64,000 nt of DNA, taken from assembly GCA_003971905.1 (NCBI GenBank), contig RSEE01000018.1, forward strand, positions 62,001 through 126,000, in the 5' to 3' direction. This document shows, one piece after another, positions 22,516 to 33,759 of the stretch (position 1 is the stretch's first letter; each line of letters opens with the position of its first letter). The position numbers and the translations under genes were made by a program. The notes beneath the pieces were generated by a model. The model saw only the letters and a list, made by a program, of their open reading frames with translations, ran no database searches and was not told the DNA's origin. The stretch is from Moniliella sp. 'wahieum'. Lineage: Eukaryota > Basidiomycota > Moniliellomycetes > Moniliellales > Moniliellaceae.

Positions 22516-23610
22516 TCATGAGGGTACAGGTAACTGAACTGGCGGCACGGCCTCCGCCGTCACAGGTGGAGAGGCAAGCACATGTTCGTCCTCGTCCGTC
22601 GTAGCCGATGCACTGTTGGCCCGGGGTGAAGAAGAGACGCGGGGGTAGCCAGGGGGTTCAACCTGCCCGTTGGGAGGATGGCTAGCAGTAGCCACGGCTT
22701 CTGAATTGGGCTCTAGCTCTGGCCATACATCCGACCCCCGAGAAAGAGGGAGAGAAAGAAAGTCGGTGAGTGGGTCAGGGGACGTGCCCCACCTCGGCCC
22801 CGGGACAGGGAGATCGTGTAGCGGCAGGAAGGGAGAACGGGAGATAGGGACGGACAAAGATACAGACACGGGCAGGGGCAGAGACATCGGCAGAGACAGT
22901 GGGAGAGACAGGCGCGGGGATGGGGACGGTGCAGTTTCTCTTCTTCATCTTTCACTACTCGTCTCCGTTTGGCCAAGGGATCGTCTTCGTGGTAGCTGGA
23001 GGTCCGCGCCGGACTGGTCCGGCTTCGCTTCATTGGCCGGCTTGGGAGGTTGAGGGGGAAAATGTGAGGGGAGGGAGAGGGTTGATGGTGGAGACGCCCA
23101 ATGGGGGCTGGGCCGACTGAAGGGTTAGGTGGTGCAGTGCGTTGTGGCCGTTGGAATCGGCGCTGTGGGGATTCCAATTGTGCAGTGCTCCCTCGTCTCG
23201 GTGGGGGCAAAGACATAGCGTTCGAGCTGGGCGCGGAGGTGCGGGTGAGCACCCAAAAACCCGCCCGCGCCCGTTGCGGCCACATGGACACTGGTCACGC
23301 CCAGCATGACACGCAATTTGGCGTTTTCCAGCATGAGCTGGCGCAGCAACCAACGCAGCCGGTCCAACTAACTCGCCGTCGGAGGCGAGGACAGTAGTTC
23401 CACCCGGCATTCGAGTGCACGGATGTATTCCTGCTTTCGTTGACGGAACTCGCGCTGGGCCACACGGTTCTGTGCCTTGCGCAACGCTGATGCGTCCAGC
23501 CCGACAGGCTGGGCGGGCTCGACCAGTGCTTCGAGCGAGGGTCGATAAGCATCGACGGATCGCACCGGACAGGCTGTGGGGGTTGCCGACGAGGGTGTGG
23601 GTGTGGACAT
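22516..23610 (-). CDS. Yap/Pap1-type bZIP transcription factor
   Basis: Starts at 23610. Residues about 42-70 form the basic region: RKAQNRVAQREFRQRKQEYI contains the fungal Yap signature NxxAQxxFR. The zipper follows as LECRVELL and, after a one-base slip near 23370, WLLRQLMLENAKLRVMLG, with heptad Leu/Val spacing. The rest is disordered: a basic, probably nuclear-localising patch (DPLAKRRRVVKDEEE, about 22990) and a Pro/Ser-rich acidic tail (TTDEDEHVLASP) to the stop at 22516. I see no clear C-terminal Cys-rich domain of the Yap1 redox type. Members act on stress, metal or drug genes; the specific target here is unknown. The epoxide hydrolase converges on it 180 bp away. Confidence 0.82.
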
Positions 23611-23639
23611 GGTGCGGCTTGCGGCGGAGAGGCATGGGG

Positions 23640-26023
23640 GGGGGGGTCGTCGGTCAAGGAAGGAACAGGGAGAGGAGCCTAATACATGGTCGAGAGAGGA
23701 GAGGGCGGAGGCAAAGAAGGGGGAGTGGTAATCAATATAGTTCTTGCCCCGCCGGCTGGCCCGAGGCCTGAGGCCTCTCTGAGGGCGTGCGTGTATAGTG
23801 TTGCAATAGCGGAGGGACGCGTGACACGTGACGCGTGACGGCGTGAGGCGCAGCGCTCAGTGCACGATGCCACCGCACGGGGGCAGTGCTGCTGCTGCCC
23901 GTGCCAGCTGCCTGCGATCGAACGACGAGGCGGCACTGCACCACACTGAAAACATCACAGCCATCATCACGGGCCTCACTGCATCATCCAGCCGGATGAC
24001 CTGCTCGACCTGCATAATCGGTCGCAGCAGTGCCTCTCAGCGGCCAGCATAAGCTCCAACGAACAGTCAGAGCCTCTAACAATCTACGATTTGACGCTGT
24101 GGCCGGGTCATATCGCATCGCTTGTCCCGCCCATCCAACCGGCCCGGCTGCGGGCACGCTGTGATGTGGCTGAGACCCTCTTCAAGCTTCAAGCTTCATC
24201 CATTTTAGTTTTCCTTCCAGTGAGATGCATCATCATCAAGCTTGACTTCAAGCTTCAAGTCCTTCTCTGATCACCAATTCGCCTCGCTCTCAGCATTTGA
24301 CCTGCGTGTTCGCCATCCGGAAACCCATCAACGTCATCAACAACATGAGTCACGTGTCAGGGGGGACTAGTCCCTCAGCGCTCAGGTACAGCGCTGAGAA
24401 TTCCGCGCCAACGAGCTCGATGAGCGCGGGCGCTGAGCTGAGGCCAACGTTCTGGTTCACCCAATACTTATACTCATTTCCACAGCCCCACCCTGCCCCC
24501 CCCATTTTGGAGAGTGATGCAGATGGCGGGGGTCTTTTTATCTGCCTTCCTCCTCTGCCCCATCTCCACCGGTATCTCGGACCACCCAACGGTTCTTCTC
24601 CATCCATAATTGCCACCCTTTTGTTCCCATCTCGCCCATCGCCTGCACAGCTCTAGAACCATTACGCCCCCACCATCCGCCTCCTGAGGAAGTAAGTGTC
24701 TTCGTTCATGTCAGAATATCCGGGAAAATGCACTTCTCAGGCCGTCAGGACTCACTTGAGCCTCAGCCTGCGAGGCCTCAGTTGGCGCATTGCTTCGATG
24801 CTGTGGTCTATCAGACCCTATATGTTCTGCCCCATATGTGCTTTTTTTCCCAACATTACCTCCTCTCTTTCACATAACCTCTCTCATCGACCTCATTTCT
24901 GTCATCATACGTAGGAGTCTCAGATCTCAATAGGCATACGACCATGATCGCATGATCCCTCGTGTAGTAACGCTCAGTTTACTAGTCCCAAAAAGCCAAG
25001 GCCCTCCACCCTTCATCCTTTCCGCCACCTGTATGACAAAAAGCAGAAGCCACCTATAATATAGTAGGTACCCGGTTAGTAGAAGTCCCTATATCGTTTT
25101 ACGAACTTTTTCTGTCGGATGCACCACAAAACTGAGCACACTCCGTTTTGTCTTGCTGTTATAAAGCAATGCTAAAACCTCCACGCCCCACCCCCCCAAA
25201 ACACCATCGTAACCACCAACATCGTAACCACCGTGATGTTCTCATTGTACACGAGATGGTGCACAGGCTGGTATAAACACATCAAAAATGGCCTGCTGTG
25301 CTGCCATAAGCATAGATAATAGTAGTAACAATGGTGTGGTAGAGTGCATAATTACAAAAGGGGGTAAGGGATCAAGCGAAGAAGAAGGGCGAAAAAATGT
25401 CAAGGAGGCAGAGCGGGTGAGAACCAAAGGCAGAGGATGGACAGGGTGATGGGTAGGATTCTTATATGACAGCGTGCAAGCAAGTCAGAAGCGGGGCCCG
25501 ATCCGGAGCTGGCTCAGTCTCGACCAGCTGTGTGTGACTACTGTTGTACTAGTAAAAGTGGAGGTCTTCGCGACGCAAATAACGATGACCAGGCGGTCGT
25601 TGATGGTGTTAACGGTTGCAACCATACCATGCGTACGAATGCACCAGATCGATCTGATGGGTGGCCCGCTCACTGCCGCCCACGAGCCGGGGGATATGGT
25701 GTGGAAGCAGATGCCGTATATAAGTATGCCTGTGTGCTTATACCGGCTACAGCGTCCGTGAGCCTGCAGGCCCCAGCACGTGACGTTGTGCTTTTTCGGA
25801 GCCCTTACGTCAGGCAAATGTGGCGCAAATCAGCTGCGCCGCCTCTTTTATCTGTGGGGCTGAGTCTGAGTGCGCGGACAAGCTCGCTCATGAGCATAGT
25901 GGGCTTCCTACGGGTGGGCGCTGGATGGGGGGGGGGGGGCAGGGGCAGGGGCAGGCCATGCGTCCCATCCTTCTTCTCGTTCTCCCTCGCCCACCACGCG
26001 CATTCCCCCTCCCCCCCACCCCC
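23640..26023. other. Gene-free intergenic region
   Basis: No coding sequence can be supported over about 2.4 kb. It contains TTCAAGCTTCAAGCTTC at 24181-24197 and a second CAAGCTTGACTTCAAGC cluster at 24236-24259, a CAGCGCT palindrome cluster at 24374-24398, AT-rich DNA from 24680 to 25480, and a G13 run near 25927 followed by C-rich leader DNA of the next gene. Confidence 0.5.
23817..23836. promoter_or_regulatory. Two ACGCGT (MCB-like) sites upstream of the bZIP gene
   Basis: ACGCGT at 23817-23822 and 23831-23836, 14 bp apart with CACGTG between them, about 207 bp upstream of the bZIP start. The motif is that of MBF-type G1/S regulators; binding is not shown. Confidence 0.4.
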
Positions 26024-28315
26024 ATGGCACCGCCATCTCCCTCGCCAGCAGCGTCGGCGCTGGCGAGCTCCACCCAGGACGCTCGCACTCCGCCTTCGAC
26101 CACGGTCTCCACCCAGCCCCCTCGCCCCCCCCTCTCCCACCCCCCCCCCCCCCCCTCCTCCCCCTCGCGCGGTGCGGAGGAAAACGACCTCCCACCATGC
26201 CCCTTCCTCAGCTCCAGCCACCCCCGCCACACTTCCGCGTACCCAGCTCCGACGCCTCCATGGCGGGTATCCTGCCTGGGACCGTCACTCGTCGACGATC
26301 AAGATGCTTCGCAACGAAGCCAAGGTGCTAGGGGTGATGCGTCCGCGTCCAGCTCCCCCTCAAACCGATACGCAAATTGCCCTTGCGGAAGCATCATTCC
26401 GTCCCGTCTCCATGCTTGCCCCCTCCACGAAGGCCTGCCCTCCCCTTCATATCTGTCTGCTTCCCTCCACGGAGGCACGGCCGGCCAGGAGAGGGGACGC
26501 CGGGCCACAGCGCTCCAACTTGGTACAAAATCTCACCTTGCTTGCCGCGCAGAGTCATTCCGTCCCAAGGTCCACCCTCGTTCTGGCGAGGTATGATGTA
26601 CAACGAGGCCCGGCCCAACCTGGCCAGTGAACCATTGCATGAAGAGTCAGGCGGCTCCGAGGACGAAGGACAGGAGAGCAAGCCGCCTCGCTTTCCGGAG
26701 GAGCTTCTCTCTATCGCTCATACTCGGACGCCCTGCGTCCCCAACAACCGCCCCTTCTTCTCCTTGGCTCCGACTACGGCAGCGGCTTGGCTCCTTTTCA
26801 GGCTCGGCCTATACCGCTGAACCAGAACAAGAGCCCGAATCCACCAGTTACGCTGGCGCTGGGTGGTGCCGGCAGCGGCTAGACTCAATGCAAGCACTTA
26901 TACGGTTCCGGTGGGGTCGAAACCGAATGATTCCAACGCAAGCACCTATGCTGGATCCGGATGGGGTCGACACCGCTGGATTCCAACGCAAGCACCCTAA
27001 TGCTGGATCCGGATGGCTTCGTCAGCGGTTAGGATCAACAACGGGAAGCGAGCGTGGCTACGCAAGGGAAGGGTGGAGTGCACCTCCGCCAGCGCAACGC
27101 CGCCGTGCCATTTCCGAAGTATCTCACCCTCTCCCGCAAACGCCCGGCGGAGGCACGCGCTCCCCAACTAGCTCCTCCGGCTTTGGTCGACACTCGTCAC
27201 GTCAAGCCACCCTCCCCCTCTCAGGGGCGCCGGGGTTTAATCCGTTGCGGCAGGATCGGATGTTTGGCGGCACAGCTGCCATCGGATGGTCTGCAGAGGA
27301 GCTGGCTCGAGCTGGTGAGCGCAAACGCGGGATCCCGTCAAACTGGTCGGCCGCACTTCCGATGAGGATGCTGGTCGAGCAGCTCGTCCCAGCCTGCTGC
27401 CTCGAATGGCGCCGTGAGCCCCTGGCTGGCATCCATCTGCAGTCCACTTCCTGCCCGTCTTCGTTCGGGAGATGAGTGGGAGCTGGTGTACAGCTTAGAA
27501 CAACGGGGTCAGCCTCAAACGCTTTTGCCTCACAGCGCAGTTTTTCAGTCCGTTGAATGACCCTGACCCGTCAGAACGCACCCAAGGACCATTTGCGCTG
27601 CTAGAACAAGATTGGACGCCCGTACCGCAACTACCAAGCCCCCGATTGCCTCCCCCTATCGATCTCCACCTATCCCTACCACCGTCGTCCCTCCACCTCT
27701 AGCTCTTTGCGCAAGTCAAGTGCTCCAGATCCGATCGCCTCGGTGCTTACTGTACTGGCCCAGCCAGCCTCCCCGCGCACCCACCTTTCCCCTTCACCCC
27801 GTCGTCGTCCTCACCACCTCGGTGCGACCCTGAGCCACCGGGATGCCGGCCTCGTCCTGCTGTACGCGACACGGAGAACCACGTGTTTGGTGCGTTCGTA
27901 CATTCCACCTTCGATCCAATCCAAATACTATGGATCGGGATCGAGCTTCCTATGGAAAGTGGCGCCCAAAGCTAAGGCCGAGTCAGACTTGGGTTCTGAT
28001 GAGTCGGAGGAAGAAGAGGAAGATGAGGAAGGCACCCTGTTCGTCTACCCTTGGACGGCCAAAAATGATTTTATCGTCTTGTCCGAAGCCCACTTTCTCA
28101 GTATGGGCTTTGGCGCACCACCGGGCAGCCAAGGCGGGTATGGCCTGTGGCTTGACGAGGAGTTCAAGCGCGGTTCGTCTGCTCGGTGCGCCACGTTTGA
28201 TAACGACGTACTTTGTTCCTCTCGTACCCACTTTGCCCTCCCAGCCAGGCGGGAAAGAGGAGGAGTATTTGAGTGCTTGCAGGTTGAGCTCTGGGCCGTG
28301 GGGCTCACATCTTGA
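26024..28315 (+). CDS. OXR1: TLDc-domain protein, OXR1-like
   Basis: The C-terminal TLDc domain is clear: WELVYSLEQRGQ (about 27479), HVFGAFVHSTF, SGSSFLWKV, an acidic insert (SDESEEEEEDEEGT), LFVYPWTAKNDFIVLSEAHF, GGYGLWLDEEFKRGSS and FECLQVELWAVG just before the stop. TLDc proteins of the OXR1 group protect against oxidative damage and bind the V-ATPase; this is from homologues. The N-terminal 450 or so residues are Pro/Ser-rich and disordered, pass through several frame slips and contain a 48-bp tandem repeat, so the start at 26024 is only the first plausible ATG. The domain itself crosses slips near 27560, 27870 and 28250. The gene is followed on the same strand by RPS3. Confidence 0.8.
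26886..27035 (+). repeat. Three 47-50 bp tandem repeats in the TLDc gene
   Basis: CAATGCAAGCA at 26887 and CAACGCAAGCA at 26934 and 26984 each head a copy. The unit encodes words like SNASTYAGSGWG. Copy-number slippage would lengthen or shorten the disordered N-terminus. Confidence 0.7.
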
Positions 28316-28999
28316 TCGAGTACTCCCCCTTGTTCTCGTTCACCCGGTTCGTTTTACTTTCACATACCATCAGCCTCTTCATCATGTCCAGACCTACCTG
28401 CTCTTCTCTCAACTTTGTGTACAGCCAACCCTGCAGCATTTTTCTTGGGCAGTCTCTGGGTCGGGAGAGATAAATACTTTTGATCTTGTCCCCCCTTTAT
28501 ACCGATCTTGGCACTTGGCTTCTTTCCACCACACATGACGGATACCAGGCCCCACGGGTCCCTTTTGTGGCACAAATGCCATCATGTTCTGACACACACT
28601 CTCTGTCACTGGCCAGTGAGCGAAGAACCTACTAGGCCACCCTGGATGCAGCACATCCCCAAAAGGGCCCCGTGGGATCACCCCAGGCCGGTAGGCTTTC
28701 CTCCAACATTGTATATTGTCTTCTTTCTGTTGCTGGACCACCCCTAGCTGTAGCGTCCGATGGTGGCCGACAAGACAGACGGAAGACAGAAGAAGTCATC
28801 ACAGGCACATCTATATGCACCACGCGTCATGTGTCACGTCTTATCAAAACCCTAATGCTTTTCCTGTCCCCGTTAAAAAATGCTGCGGCAAGTTGGACAG
28901 TGCAGCCGCGCGATTAACCCTAGCACTCCCACTACTGCTGCTGCTCTTCCTTGTCTGTCCGCTGGCCATAACGGTCTGTTCCTCACCACCACCAGCAAG
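28316..28999. other. Intergenic region and RPS3 promoter
   Basis: No gene recognised. A run of CCATCACACATG-like and purine-rich text is present without a clear TATA box. The last 150 bases are pyrimidine-rich, as is common ahead of fungal ribosomal protein genes. Confidence 0.45.
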
Positions 29000-29811
29000 A
29001 TGCCTAACGTTGTCGGCTCCAAGGCGCGCAAGGTTCGTATTTTCCAGCGCGTTCACCCGTTATGCCTACTAACGTTTCCTCCACCTCTTCCAGTTTGTCG
29101 CAGACGGTGTTTTCGCCGCTGAGCTCAACGAGTTCTTCACCCGTGAGCTGTCGGAGGAGGGCTACTCGGGTTGCGAGATCCGCGTGACCCAGGCCACGAC
29201 CGAGATCATTATCCGTGCTACCCCACCCAGCTTGTGCTCGGTGAGCGTGGCCGCCGCATTCGTGAGCTGACGGCGCTCGTGCAGAAGCGCTTCCGCTTCC
29301 CCGACAACTCGCTCGAGCTGTACGCTGAGAAGATTGAGAACCGTGGCTTGCACGCGACGGCGCAGTGCGAGTCGCTGCGCTTCAAGCTGCTCGGTGGCCT
29401 GGCCGTGCGCCGTGCTGCGTACGGTGTGCTGCGCTACGTCATGGAGTCGGGCGCCAAGGGCTGCGAGGTTATCGTTTCGGCAAGCTGCGTGCCGCCCGTG
29501 CCAAGGCGATGAAGTTCACTGACGGCTTCATGATCCACACGGGCCAGCCGCACAAGGACTACGTTGACATTGCTGTCCGCCACGTGCTGATGAAGCAGGG
29601 TGTGCTCGGTATCAAGGTCAAGATCATGCACGCCTGGGACCCCACCGGCCGTGCGGGCAAGCCTTTCCCTCTGCCTGACGCTGTCACCATCCTCGAGCCC
29701 AAGGCTGAGCGCGAGGTTACCCAGCCCACCTCGGAGTCCTTCCTCACGCCCCCGGCCGCGGCCATTGCCCCCGAGGCTGCCCCTGCTGAGGCGGCGCCCG
29801 TTGAGGCTTAA
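29000..29811 (+). CDS. RPS3: Small-subunit ribosomal protein uS3 (RPS3)
   Basis: Component of the 40S mRNA entry channel. Exon 1 (29000-29032) encodes 11 residues. The 61-bp intron (29033-29093) has a GTTCGT donor, a CTACTAAC branch point at 29066-29073 and a CAG acceptor. Exon 2 carries [19 protein letters not shown], the KH domain ([20 protein letters not shown]) and the S3 C-terminal domain ([42 protein letters not shown]), and ends in an Ala/Glu-rich tail. Total is about 263 residues, normal for the family. Two single-base losses break the frame: near 29222 in the KH domain and at 29479-29480 (TCGGGC read as TCGGC). In an essential single-copy gene these are best explained as sequence error. 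Confidence 0.97.
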
Positions 29812-29983
29812 ACTGGGTTGGGATTTCTCAAAAAAGTTCCTTTCGAACGTGTCAGTATTGTGCTGTGTCAAATGCACTTCCTGCCTTGGGCTGCCCAAGC
29901 ACGCCCCCCTCTTTTCTTTTGGTTTTACACAGTATCCATAGGTTGTTAGTTGATAAACTTCAACTAAAGTCTCGTCGCGCGTT

Positions 29984-30548
29984 TTACTGCTGATTGATTT
30001 TGTCCTCCAACCTGCTCTGCCGCGCTTCGGGATCCTCTTCGTCGGAGTACCTTGCCAGGCGTCTGTCAGCACCCCCCTCCGTGACCAAACAAAACAACAG
30101 AAGTAAACAACGTACTGACGGCGCAACCAGCGGTACCGCTTGAGGAAATAAAGTGTCTCGACCTCTTACGGTGTGTCCAATCGGTTCGTCAGTACTGAGC
30201 TCCGACTCAAGTCCTTTCCCCTTTCCTTTTCTGTCTCCACGTACCTTTTCGAATGTGCTCGCCCAGGGCTAGCATCTTTTCAATTTCCTCCGTATTGGTC
30301 AGATGCGCATTCTTCGCCGACACAGCGCGGAGTTTAGCGTGAAGTGGAAGCTTGGATCTGGGTACTCGCGGCCAAGGCGGTGGAGCTGCAGAGAAACGAG
30401 CAGGCCCAACAGGAAGAGCCGAGATCAGCCATCGAATCAAAGAACAGGATCAGCACGGCACCTGGGCCATTGCGCGCACAGTCAAGATGCGCACCTCTTT
30501 GTACAGCCCAATCGCACGTGCGCGCAGCGGGTGGCCGATGGGGGGCAT
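29984..30548 (-). CDS. ETFRF1: ETF regulatory factor 1 homologue (LYRM5-type LYR protein)
   Basis: Small mitochondrial LYR-motif protein; in animals it binds the electron transfer flavoprotein and removes its FAD. I assemble four exons: 30548-30495, 30385-30245, 30164-30116 and 30062-29984. Introns are 109, 80 and 53 bp; the last two donors are GTACGT. The product is about 107 residues: LRARAIGLYKE, LHRLGREYPDPS, NTEEIEKMLALGEHIRKE, VETLYFLKRYRWLRR, then a charged tail. The order and the TLYFLKRYR block match the family closely. One frame slip lies in exon 2 near 30335. It is tail-to-tail with RPS3, with 172 bp between stops. A longer N-terminus starting at 30710 is possible in frame but lacks family support. 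Confidence 0.82.
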
Positions 30549-31960
30549 CCTTAGGTTGGCACCGTCGTTGTTGTGAGTGGGGAATGGTTGTTGGTGGGAT
30601 GCGTTGTTGGAGGGATGCGTCGCCGAGGACTCTCCCGTCTGGGCAACGAGTGGCGGGCTGAGGCGGGGCCGGCAAGGGAGTTTACCTGGAGCCGGTGCTA
30701 GCAAGTTCAATATTCAACGTGCAATCATTCAAATGGTGGAATGCTTTGGGGGCATTCGCTCTGTGCAGGAAAGGCACAGTTGAACTCAAGTCACGTGCCT
30801 CTACATTTTTCTCCCCGCGTTCTACCAGGTCTCTCGGCGAGCGCTACAAACACCATCATACCACCGCCTCAACTCCCCCACCCTAGACCCCAAGGCTTAC
30901 CGGTGGAGGGGTATCACCCGGACATGGATCCACGCGAAAGCACTTCCACATCCTCGTGCTCATCAATCACCGCCAACGTCAATGCTTCCCCCCTCTCTGG
31001 GCTGGGCGGTTGAGCTACGCGTCCAACGTGATTCGGTTCTGGTTCCGCTCTTGAGCGTTTCGCCAGCGGGCACGACACTGCCGTCTACGTCTCGTCCGAC
31101 CTGCGCTATGCTTCCGTAACTGGGCCGATCCATACTCATTGTCTCTTTTGACCTCTGCCGATACTACGGCCTGTGGTAACCTTAGTCGACTCACGTACTC
31201 GTTGTATATCGTCCGTGGTGGGTCGGGCATTATCGCTCAGCATGCCCTATCCGAAACGCTTGCTCTGGGATCGATCCGATCCCCGCCCTAAGACCCGGTT
31301 CGGTTGAGGTCTGAGGTAACCATCACCGCCATCCGGCATTCGAAGGCCGGTCAAATTGATCCAAGCACTGTCTCCCGGCGAAACAGTCTATGCAGATTGC
31401 TTGAAATGATTCTTCCAGACGAGCTGGACCAGGAATTGGCGATACTTGAATTACCCTGCGTTCCCTGAGGATTGGTCCACTCGCGCCGGTTTCGTTCTGT
31501 CTGCCCGAGCAGGATGATATTGACAACGAAACGAGTTCAAGCTTCTGCTCTCAACGGCATAACTGACAACGACGGCTTAGTTTAGTACCCATGCCGCATC
31601 AGCGGAGGTGTTCCTTTTGCCAGTGCAGCCCTTGCCCGGGCGACCGAACGTTACAACTCTGATACTGGTTTATTCATGATTGAGGGGGCTCGGGCCAACG
31701 GGGAACTAACCCGTATGTGCAGGAGGCTGCGGAGTGGTCCCATCTCCATGAGTGCATGTGGGTGTCGCTAGGTGAACCATTGGCTAAGGCCAGCCCGAAG
31801 TGTATCGTATTCCGCTGTCGTCCGTGTTTTGGTTCTGCGCTCCTGGATCTCCATCGTTTGTGCCAGTGGCGTTTGGCCAAGTGGAGGATTTGCGTGTCTG
31901 GCTGCGTTGGCAATGGCAAACTACACGTTACGGGCGCAGCGGATGGAGGGCTCTGAGGAG
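30549..31960. other. Unrecognised coding-like region, heavily broken
   Basis: Plus-strand frames show protein-like segments separated by stops: YVSSDLRYASVTGP (about 31098), IVRGGSGIIAQHALSETLAL (about 31207), ILPDELDQELAILELPC (about 31411-31460), TERYNSDTGLFMIEGARANG (about 31647-31705) and PVAFGQVEDLRVWLRWQWQ (about 31866-31920). Codon choice resembles real genes, and adjacent segments lie in shifting frames as in damaged genes elsewhere in the window. I recognise no family. It may be one gene of about 1 kb with many slips or a true relic. The first 300 bases are probably promoter DNA of the ETFRF1-like gene. Confidence 0.35.
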
Positions 31961-32765
31961 GGGCTGCACTGCTTTGGCTTGCTTGCCCCGTCGGAATGGC
32001 GGCTTGCCATGTGGTGGTGACGGATGAGGGGAGCCGATGAGCGCGGGTGAGCAACCGCGGTGGGCTGCGCGCTGAGCCGGGGCGCTGAGGATGGGATGAG
32101 TGCCGGACAGTCCAAATGCGATTCCCGCGCTGCTGGGCCGACATGCTGCAGCACAGCAGCGCAGTGCGTTTGCCCCACCGGGGCGCATGTATCCACAGCT
32201 GCACCTTGTCTGGTCCAAACAGCCGCCCCTCCGTCCGCGCCCAAATCCTTCCCACTCGCTCGGCACACCCACTTCCGCCCCTCCATCACCACCGCCACCG
32301 CCACCGCCACCCGGCGTGCCTCTCGTCTTTGCCATCCGCTCCTCTTGCACTCGCGCTCCACAACGCCGCCTCGTTATAATCCACCTCATCTTTGCTCCCG
32401 TGCTGCTTCCCTCGGTCGCTGGCTCTCTGCTGCGCTGTAGCCCCAGCTGCTCCCATTGCATGAACCTATCCCACCCCTACACTCTCCATCCCCACCCCTC
32501 CTTCGTCCCCACTGCCTCTCGCCGCTTTTGGCCCAGCTTCGCTCTATATTCTCTGTAGCGCCCATCACGCTTCTGCCAGATATCCCTCCTCCCCGTATAC
32601 CCCTCTCTTCCCCAAGTATAATCGGACTTGAAAGCCATACCAGCATGTCCGTCGCGCCCATCACCCTTACTGCCCCCCTTCTCCCTCGCATTCAGCGAAC
32701 TCATCCCACTCCCCACTTAATGCAGCCGCCACTCCCCCCTCTCCACCAGCCAAACCCCATCCACC
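31961..32765. other. Pyrimidine-rich leader of the zinc-finger gene
   Basis: Strongly C/T-rich with a CCACCG microsatellite at 32287-32312 and repeated CCCATCAC words (about 32560 and 32660). Open frames are Pro/Ser-rich and not credible as domains. An alternative zinc-finger start, ATG at 32720, lies near its end. Confidence 0.45.
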
Positions 32766-33759
32766 ATGCTCAGCTCGCCTCTTTCTCCCCTTCATTCGCC
32801 CCTCGAGGATCCCGTTCCACGGCGCTCGTCGAGGCTTTGCTCCACGACCACAACAGTCTGCCCCAGCAGCCGATTGGCTCCCCCCACTTGCACACTTTCC
32901 TTCCTGCTGTCCTCCAGCTCAGCAGAACATGCTGTCTCGCTTCCTGGAGCAGGCTCCCCAACCAGCTGGATTACCCCCGTCTCACCCACTTCGCATCCGC
33001 TTGTCTGTCCAACAGCCGTACCAGCCCCAGACCACAGCATGCAGCCTACTGCTTTGATGGACCCCTTCTTCTCTCAAACCGAGTTGGGTCTCCTGACCTC
33101 CCAACCCACTGGATCCGTGGAGTGGGTGCATGACCTAGACCAGTATTCCATTCTTCCCTCCTTTTTCAGCCAAGGCGACATAATATCCTCCCTTGCCTAC
33201 TCCCACCGAATGTCCCATCGCTTGCAGCTTTCAAACACCTACCTCGAGTCGGACGCCGCCTCACCTGCCTTGCTCTCTTATCCTCCCTCCAACGTATCTT
33301 CCTTGGTAAAGAGCGAGCATCCGTCGTTTCGCCGTCCACCGTGCGGGTTCCTCTCTCTCAACGCCAACGCAACCCAAAAAACACCGTCGTCTCGCGTCGA
33401 GCCCCCCCCGTCGCTCTTCCCGTCGCTCTTCCCGTCGCTCGTACTACAAGTACTATGCACCTCCCGTTGTGGTGAGCAGCTTGGACAAGCTGCACGTTTG
33501 CTCGTGCGGCCGGCGTTTTGGACGGAAGGAACATCTGCTTCGTCACAATAAGATTCACACGGGGGAAAAGCCCCATGTATGCACCCATCCCGGTTGCACC
33601 AAGACATTTTCCCGCTCCGACAACCTCAAGCAGCATGCTGCCACGCATTTTCGCCAAGACATCCACCCCCCATCCACCTTGGCCCAAGAGGAGCTTTCCA
33701 GTCTCTGCACTCCCCCGGAGGAGCCCCACCTTCCCTCCGATTCTCAGCAGCCGCAATAA
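32766..33759 (+). CDS. Two-finger C2H2 zinc-finger transcription factor
   Basis: The C-terminal part has two adjacent classical fingers: [20 protein letters not shown], the TGEKPHV linker, then [19 protein letters not shown]. The second finger's [10 protein letters not shown] helix is typical of fungal Msn2/Azf1-like factors, and two fingers are enough for sequence-specific binding in that group. Upstream are about 230 Ser/Pro-rich residues with acidic patches ([17 protein letters not shown]), a plausible activation domain. A slip near 33430 separates that frame from a [11 protein letters not shown] segment leading into the fingers; another slip near 32900 is likely. ATG 32766 is the first in the main frame; 32720 is an alternative. 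Stop at 33757-33759. No target can be inferred. Confidence 0.78.

Noticed and set aside
29000-29811. RPS3 pseudogene
   Set aside because: Only two single-base losses are present, the protein is otherwise fully conserved, and splice sites are intact; the same error type occurs in other genes.
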